64,000 nt of DNA. Origin: Jacaranda mimosifolia. Taxonomy: Eukaryota > Streptophyta > Magnoliopsida > Lamiales > Bignoniaceae. Of the stretch, positions 59,432 through 64,000 are shown one piece after another; positions within the stretch are counted from its first letter, which is position 1, and each line of letters begins with the position of its first letter. The notes below the pieces were generated by a model that was not told the DNA's origin, ran no database searches, and was given only the letters and a program-made list of their open reading frames with translations. The DNA lies in the NCBI GenBank assembly GCA_018894105.1, contig CM032133.1, forward strand, positions 16,258,501 to 16,322,500, written 5' to 3'. Position numbers and translations under genes: made by a program.

Positions 59432-59949
59432 GTAAGTTACTAGAAATGAGAATGGAGCACTGGAAAGGAAATCTAGTCTAATAGCAATAATCAACTTAGA
59501 AGGAGAAAACATTGGAAGGTGCCTCAAAGGGTGCATTTATTGAGATTAGAAGCATTTTCCATTTCTGTTGCATGGACTAGGTCACTAATAATGGCATCTC
59601 TCTCCTTAAATGTTCTTTGGAGTACAATTTTTCATTACTCTGACTTTTCTCTTGATTCCAATCATTGGTCGGATGAGCCTCAGTGAGCTCCATCCTTATT
59701 TGGTCTAGATCGCTTTTTAGGGTTGTTCTGCCTCTAGATCACGTTTTTTTTTTTAAATAGACATGCTGGATCAACTTTTTTATCTCATTTCTCCAATGGT
59801 GGCATTGTTTAGAGGTATGCCCCCCATGGCAAAAATTGCAGTACATAAGGGACTTCTACCCTTGTCAAATTCTCTACAATCTTTAGGGGATGTTCGACCA
59901 TGCCCTGTTATTCAACAACTAGGAGTATTTTTGCTTTCGAGGCATTCAA

Positions 59950-60900
59950 AGGAGTGTATTTAAAGGATGTTTGTGGAGGATAGCACTAACGTTCATCTGG
60001 CTTCTTGCCGATTTGGATTCCTTCTTCTTGTACTTTGTGCTTGTTGGCGTCCTAAGGAGTCACAACCTTCTCGATCTTGATGTATTTCTTTACTCGAATA
60101 AGAAACTCCTCTAGTGTAGCTGGGGGTTTCTAGCTATGGACTCCAAGAACTTTTGGTGTTTCAAGTTCTACTAGATAATGCTGGAGGAGATCTTGGTTGA
60201 TGTGTGGGATCGCATGTATCGCCGCAATGAAATAGTTGAGATAGTCTATCAGGGACTCCCCATTTATGGTTTGATGGTGAATAGATGCACCGCCATCTTA
60301 GGGTACCTACGATTGATGGAGAAGTTATGGTGGAAGTGCTATGCTAGTTGTTCCCAACCTGTGATAGATCCAACTAGCATATAATTGAACCACGTAATAG
60401 CGCACTTGATGAGTGTGGTGCGAAATACCTTGCATAAGGAGCTTCACTCAGGTTGTAAAGCTCCATCCTTGCGAGGAAATTATCCATATGTTCTTCGGGG
60501 TCCATCGTTCCATGAAAATTTAGCAAGTTGGCTATTCTTATTCTAGGGAGAAGCGCTTCCGCCAAGATAGTTGGGTAGAAATGACTGCGTCTTAGAAGAG
60601 TGACAACTAAAGAAAGGTATTGGCTTTTTGCTCATCTTGAGTGTTATAGCACTAGTGAATGAGTCTAAACTTCGGTAGCAGCAGACAGTCACTAGAAGGA
60701 GTCTGCTCGAAAGGATGAATGTATGTCTACTTGAGGAGGTGAAGGAGGAGCATTGTCTTACTCTCAATTGGTTCTCCACTTTGTTGTCCCAGGGACAATG
60801 AAAGGATTGCAGCTCACCTGAGGGCGACGTTGTCCAATGATTTGAGTGACCACTCTGGCCGCATCTTTTGTGGAGGAATAGCCGAATAGGATTCAATCCC
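59950..60900 (-). pseudogene. Ty3/gypsy gag relic
   Basis: The minus strand shows PRIRIANLLNFHGTMDPEEH and MDNFLARMELYNLSEAPYA, the conserved 'P.L..Y.GT.DP..H...F...M.L' start of the retrotransposon gag domain, followed at about 60190-60060 by KPPATLEEFLIRVKKYIK, the typical end of the same domain. Upstream text is serine-rich and broken. No protease or pol was recognised downstream on the minus strand, where repeats are found instead. Confidence 0.75.
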
Positions 60901-61429
60901 TTATCCCTTAGTTTGCAATTTAAGTTGAAATTTCAATTTTGCTCATCAACATACCCTATCATATATATAAGTTTAATTAATTAATTAATTTTCTTTTAAT
61001 ATAACATTTTTTGTTGTTCAAATCATAATCATCTATTTTTTTATATGTAACGTGTATTAGTTCATATAATAAAAAAATTGTGCAATTGTACCATTTGAGT
61101 TTAGAAAAAAATATCATTTTTTTTCTCTTTGTATTATAAATATTCATGTTTTTATATGTCATATATTAATATCTATATTATTTATAAAACATAGGGTTTT
61201 TAATAACTATTTTGATATATTATTTACTTCTTTTTTCTCAATTATTTCACTTTATAAAAAAAAAATTATTTATCCCAAAAATTTAAAAATACATTAACAT
61301 TTACATTATTTAAAAATTTATATTTATTTATTTTAGACTTAAAAAATTTAATAAAAAATGTGAAATAAAACTTAAACTAGTAAACTAGTAGTGATTGAAT
61401 AATAAAATTTGTATATAAAAAAAATCAAA
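60901..61429. other. AT-rich stretch, nothing recognised
   Basis: Poly-A/T rich sequence with (taat)n near 60975. No motif. Confidence 0.4.
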
Positions 61430-61599
61430 AAAAATTTTCAATTTTTTCGGTTCAGTTAACCGAACCGAACCGGTTTTTTTGGTTTTTCGGTTCGATTTCG
61501 ATTAACCGAATAAAAAAAATTGAAAAAACCGAAAACCAAATTTTTTTGAAATGAAAAACTGAAAATCGGTTCGGTTTCGATTTTTTTTTAACACCCCTA
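61430..61599 (-). mobile_element. hAT-type element end with CCGGTT/AACCGG palindromes
   Basis: On the minus strand from 61599 the sequence starts TAGGGGTGTTAAAAAAAAAT followed by clustered cggttcggtt and aaccgaaccgaaccgg motifs, typical of hAT termini in plants, whose subterminal repeats bind transposase. The matching opposite end was not found within the window, so the element may be truncated or its left end diverged. Confidence 0.5.
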
Positions 61600-61760
61600 C
61601 CCATCGTTCCCTCTTTCCCTAGCAACATAGCTTGGCTAGACTAATCGGTCTTGTTTAGGTGGCTAACCTAGCATGGCTAGCAACGGCTTGGCTTGCACCA
61701 GCCGTGGGCATGGCCAACCAGTTATAGCTAGCTAGCGGGTTGGGGGGGGGATGGTGAAGT
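61600..61760. other. GC-rich patch with ggctagc/tagcta words
   Basis: Isolated GC-rich segment with repeated 'gctagc', 'ggctag' and 'cttggct' words and a run of nine Gs near 61742. Non-coding. Confidence 0.5.
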
Positions 61761-61819
61761 AAAAGGAAGTGGTGAAGAAGATTTTTTTTTTAAAATTATT
61801 TATTTATTTTTAAATTATT

Positions 61820-61840
61820 AATTAAATTTAGTTAAGTTTT
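61820..61840. repeat. Left target duplication of SINE
   Basis: A 21-base sequence ending attaaatttagttaagtttt, identical to 61952-61972. Confidence 0.8.
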
Positions 61841-61951
61841 CTTTTTATTTATTTATACACATGCATGTCATATATCCGTTAGGGCTCGAACTCCTAACCT
61901 TCCATATTATGTGGGAGACTTATGTCGTTGGGCCACATGCCACTCGATTAA
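61841..61951 (-). mobile_element. Short tRNA-derived SINE
   Basis: On the minus strand the body starts near 61951 with a pol III A box (TGGCCCAACGACATAAG, about 61935) and a B box (GAGTTCGAGCCC, about 61895), as in tRNA genes, and ends in an A-rich tail (tgtataaataaataaaaag). It is flanked by perfect 21-bp direct repeats, the signature of LINE-assisted insertion. At 111 bp it is a short SINE or a truncated copy. Confidence 0.75.
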
Positions 61952-62689
61952 AATTAAATTTAGTTAAGTTTTAGATATTATTATTATTTTTTTAATTTTA
62001 TTCAATTAAAGTTTGATTTTACGGTTAATTAGAAAAAAAATTCCTAACCCTACTTTCATTGTAGTGATCAGTCCCCATTTGAATTTTTACACACTAAACT
62101 CCCAACTTTTTTACAAAACTTAGGAATCACTCCCCATATCTTTTAGAAAGACCTATATATCCTTGTAGCTGGAAAAAACAACAAAAATACTTGAGAAAAT
62201 GCCTTTTTCTCTTCAAGAAGAACGCTTTCCTTCTTTTTTTTTCCTGAAATCGACGAGTACTACAAGCGGCCAAACAAAAGGGCACGAAACCATTCTTCTG
62301 CCATTGACACAAGAAAGAAAAAAAAAAACACCAAAAATTCTGTCATTTTTCTACAATAATGGAAAGAGAAACAACGGCAACAAGAAGCGAAGTACAAAAA
62401 GAAGTGATCAAAAGAAACAAAGGTATGTTTCTGCATTTACAGTTTTAAATGTCTATGATTTTTTAGTGTTACACTTATTTCTTGTCTATTTTCTCATGTT
62501 TAGGGTTTTTATTCATTTTTTAGTTGTTAAACACTTGAACCCATTTGATATATATAATTTTTGTTGTGAGATGAAAAGTTTTTGATTTGTACTTGAAATG
62601 CATGAAAGTTGTACTTTACCTTTTTGGGATTTATACTTCTTTTTACCTAAAATTATATAGTGAAATTATATAAAAGTGGTAATATATTA

Positions 62690-63160
62690 TCTGTAGTATA
62701 AAACATCAAAGCTTGCAGTATACATTAGGCAAAATTGTAGTATATAATTTTAGTAACTGCAGTACATTTTAGAAGCAAATGTAGTATAAACATTCAAGCT
62801 TGCAGTACACATTAGGCAAAAATGTAGTATATAATCTGTGTAATTGCAGTACATTTTAGAAGCATCTGTAGTACAAAACATTCAAGCCTGCAGGTTAAAT
62901 GAAATTATAGTATATAATTTGTGTACATGCAGTACATTTTAGAAGCATTTGTAGTACAAAAATATTCAAACCTGCAGTAGACATTAAATGAAAGTGTAGT
63001 ATATAATATGTGTATCTGCAATACATTTTAGAAACAACTTTAGTACAAAACATTTAATCTTGCAGTATATATTAAATGAAAGTGTAGTATATAATCTGTG
63101 TATTTGCAGTATATTTTAGAAGCAACTGTAGTATAAAATATTCAAGCCTGCAGTATATTT
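62690..63160. repeat. 87-bp tandem array made of two ~43.5-bp halves
   Basis: The 'agtacattttagaag' box occurs at 62761, 62848, 62931, 63020 and 63108 (spacing 83-89 bp). Between them a related 'gcagtacacattaggcaaaa' half-unit sits 43 bp after the first box, so each unit is a dimer of a 43-44 bp monomer containing 'gcagta' and 'tgtagtata'. Confidence 0.9.
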
Positions 63161-63475
63161 TGTACCCCATGTTGGTGATACTTGTACTTAATGTGCTGAT
63201 ATTTTATACTCCATATTGGTGATATTTGTACTTAATGTGATAATATTTTGTACTCCATGTTGGTGATATTTGTACTTAACGTACTGATCTTTTGTACTCC
63301 ATGTTGGTGATATTTGTACTTAACGTCCTGATCTTTTGTACTCCAATTTGGTGATATTGTACTTAACGTACTGATCTTTTGTACTCCATGTTGGTGATAT
63401 TTATACTTAATATCCTAATCTTTTGTACTTTAATAGTTGATACTTCGTATCTAATGTGCTGGTGTTTTGTACCCC
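63161..63475. repeat. 44-bp tandem array
   Basis: 'ttggtgata' recurs at 63172, 63216, 63260, 63304, 63348 and 63391: five intervals of 44, 44, 44, 44 and 43 bp, with a decayed seventh unit near 63433. The unit is ttttgtactccatgttggtg then atatttgtacttaacgtactgatc. Confidence 0.93.
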
Positions 63476-63547
63476 AGGAGACAGAAGACATCAACACAAT
63501 CCAAGTAGCAGATGAACCACCCAACTCAAAGATTGAATCGCCTAATC

Positions 63548-64000
63548 TAGGGGTGGCAACGGGGTGGGTTTGACAGGACCTAAAACCTGCCCCGCCTACT
63601 TCTATTTGGACCCGGGACCCGCCCCGCTTTAGACTCCTAACCCGGTGGGTCTAACCCGCCAAACCCGTTTTTCTTTTTTTTTTCTTCTTTTTTTCTTTTT
63701 AATTTTTTTATTAAAATATATAATTTTACAACTCATATATTTTCAAAATTGATTAAGATATACATACACAAATAATATGTATACATGTATAGAAAATTAG
63801 AATTCAATATACAATAAGTTTCTAACACTATTTTTCAAAATTTAAAATAAAATATCCATATTAATTGATTTTAGTATATTTTTTATCATTTTTATGATGA
63901 TTGAATGAGTACAAAATTATTATTTATTTGATGAAATATATATATACTATTATAATCCTATTTTTTTATGTTTTATGTACATATATTATATATAATATAT
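63548..64000. mobile_element. Left end of a hAT-type element running off the window
   Basis: Starts TAGGGGTGGCAACGGGGTGG and continues with repeated 'cccgcc', 'acccgg' and 'ggcgggt'-type words (about 63590-63665), then AT-rich sequence. This is the common terminus of plant hAT elements and resembles the ends at 40102 and 61599. The other end lies outside the window, so size and coding content are unknown. Confidence 0.65.

Larger units (their letters stand above)
62040..63547 (+). mobile_element. Candidate MULE/FAR1-like element fragment with repeat-filled intron
   Basis: A plus-strand frame at 62199-62420 starts MPFSLQEERFPSFFFLKS and becomes Lys/Arg-rich. After two tandem arrays, an acceptor-like ttttgtaccccag at 63478 leads into ETEDINTIQVADEPPNSKIE then SPNLGV, reminiscent of the residues before the FAR1 DNA-binding domain in FAR1/MULE proteins. 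Reading is cut at 63548 by a hAT end. The left terminal sequence (about 62040) is not proven. Assignment is speculative. Confidence 0.3.

Noticed and set aside
1..64000. New defence, biosynthetic or otherwise undescribed multi-gene system
   Set aside because: Only one intact host gene is visible; everything else with coding signal is decayed transposon sequence.

Overview
This is nuclear DNA of a flowering plant. It is AT-rich, has one spliced gene with GT-AG introns of 1.2 to 3.9 kb, and is otherwise filled with plant transposable elements (Ty1/copia, Ty3/gypsy chromovirus, hAT, MITE and SINE types). No bacterial, viral or plasmid gene organisation is visible. The species cannot be named from the sequence.

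The only host gene that can be read end to end is on the minus strand, 17920 to 9969. Four exons join in phase into a 263-codon protein of the biotin/lipoate A/B protein ligase family (LplA-like). The exons are intact. The introns hold a MITE, a decayed copia RNase H/LTR relic, an inverted LTR-like piece, a 247-bp tandem duplication and a (GT)n tract.

Left of the gene (1-7.6 kb) are a hAT transposase C-terminal relic, an (AAT)n tract, and a large LTR-like sequence carrying a 43-bp minisatellite. A related 2.85-kb solo LTR has inserted into that minisatellite. Right of the gene (18.7-27.3 kb) is a wrecked minus-strand chromovirus: pol and chromodomain relics, two LTR-like copies, a misplaced gag-like piece, a 244-bp AT-rich tandem array and a second hAT fragment. 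A plastid-like tRNA-Ile(CAU) sequence lies at 27.7 kb.

From about 28.4 to 55.1 kb there is a three-level nest. An old repetitive coding-like sequence is split by copia element A (28780-39029) and by a hAT element (40102-54826). The hAT is itself split by a solo LTR of the copia-A family in inverse orientation (40919-43114) and by a complete copia element B (44041-52818). Target-site duplications are visible or nearly so at each junction, and the hAT reading frame resumes across both nested insertions.

The right end (55-64 kb) has palindrome-rich and 42-bp tandem repeats, a MITE-like inverted repeat, a Ty3/gypsy gag relic, a hAT-like terminus, a short tRNA-derived SINE with 21-bp target duplications, two adjoining arrays built on a 43-44 bp unit, and the start of another hAT element running off the window. 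All transposon coding regions are broken by stops and frameshifts. I see no new enzymatic or defence system; the most instructive features are the nested insertions and the minisatellites.
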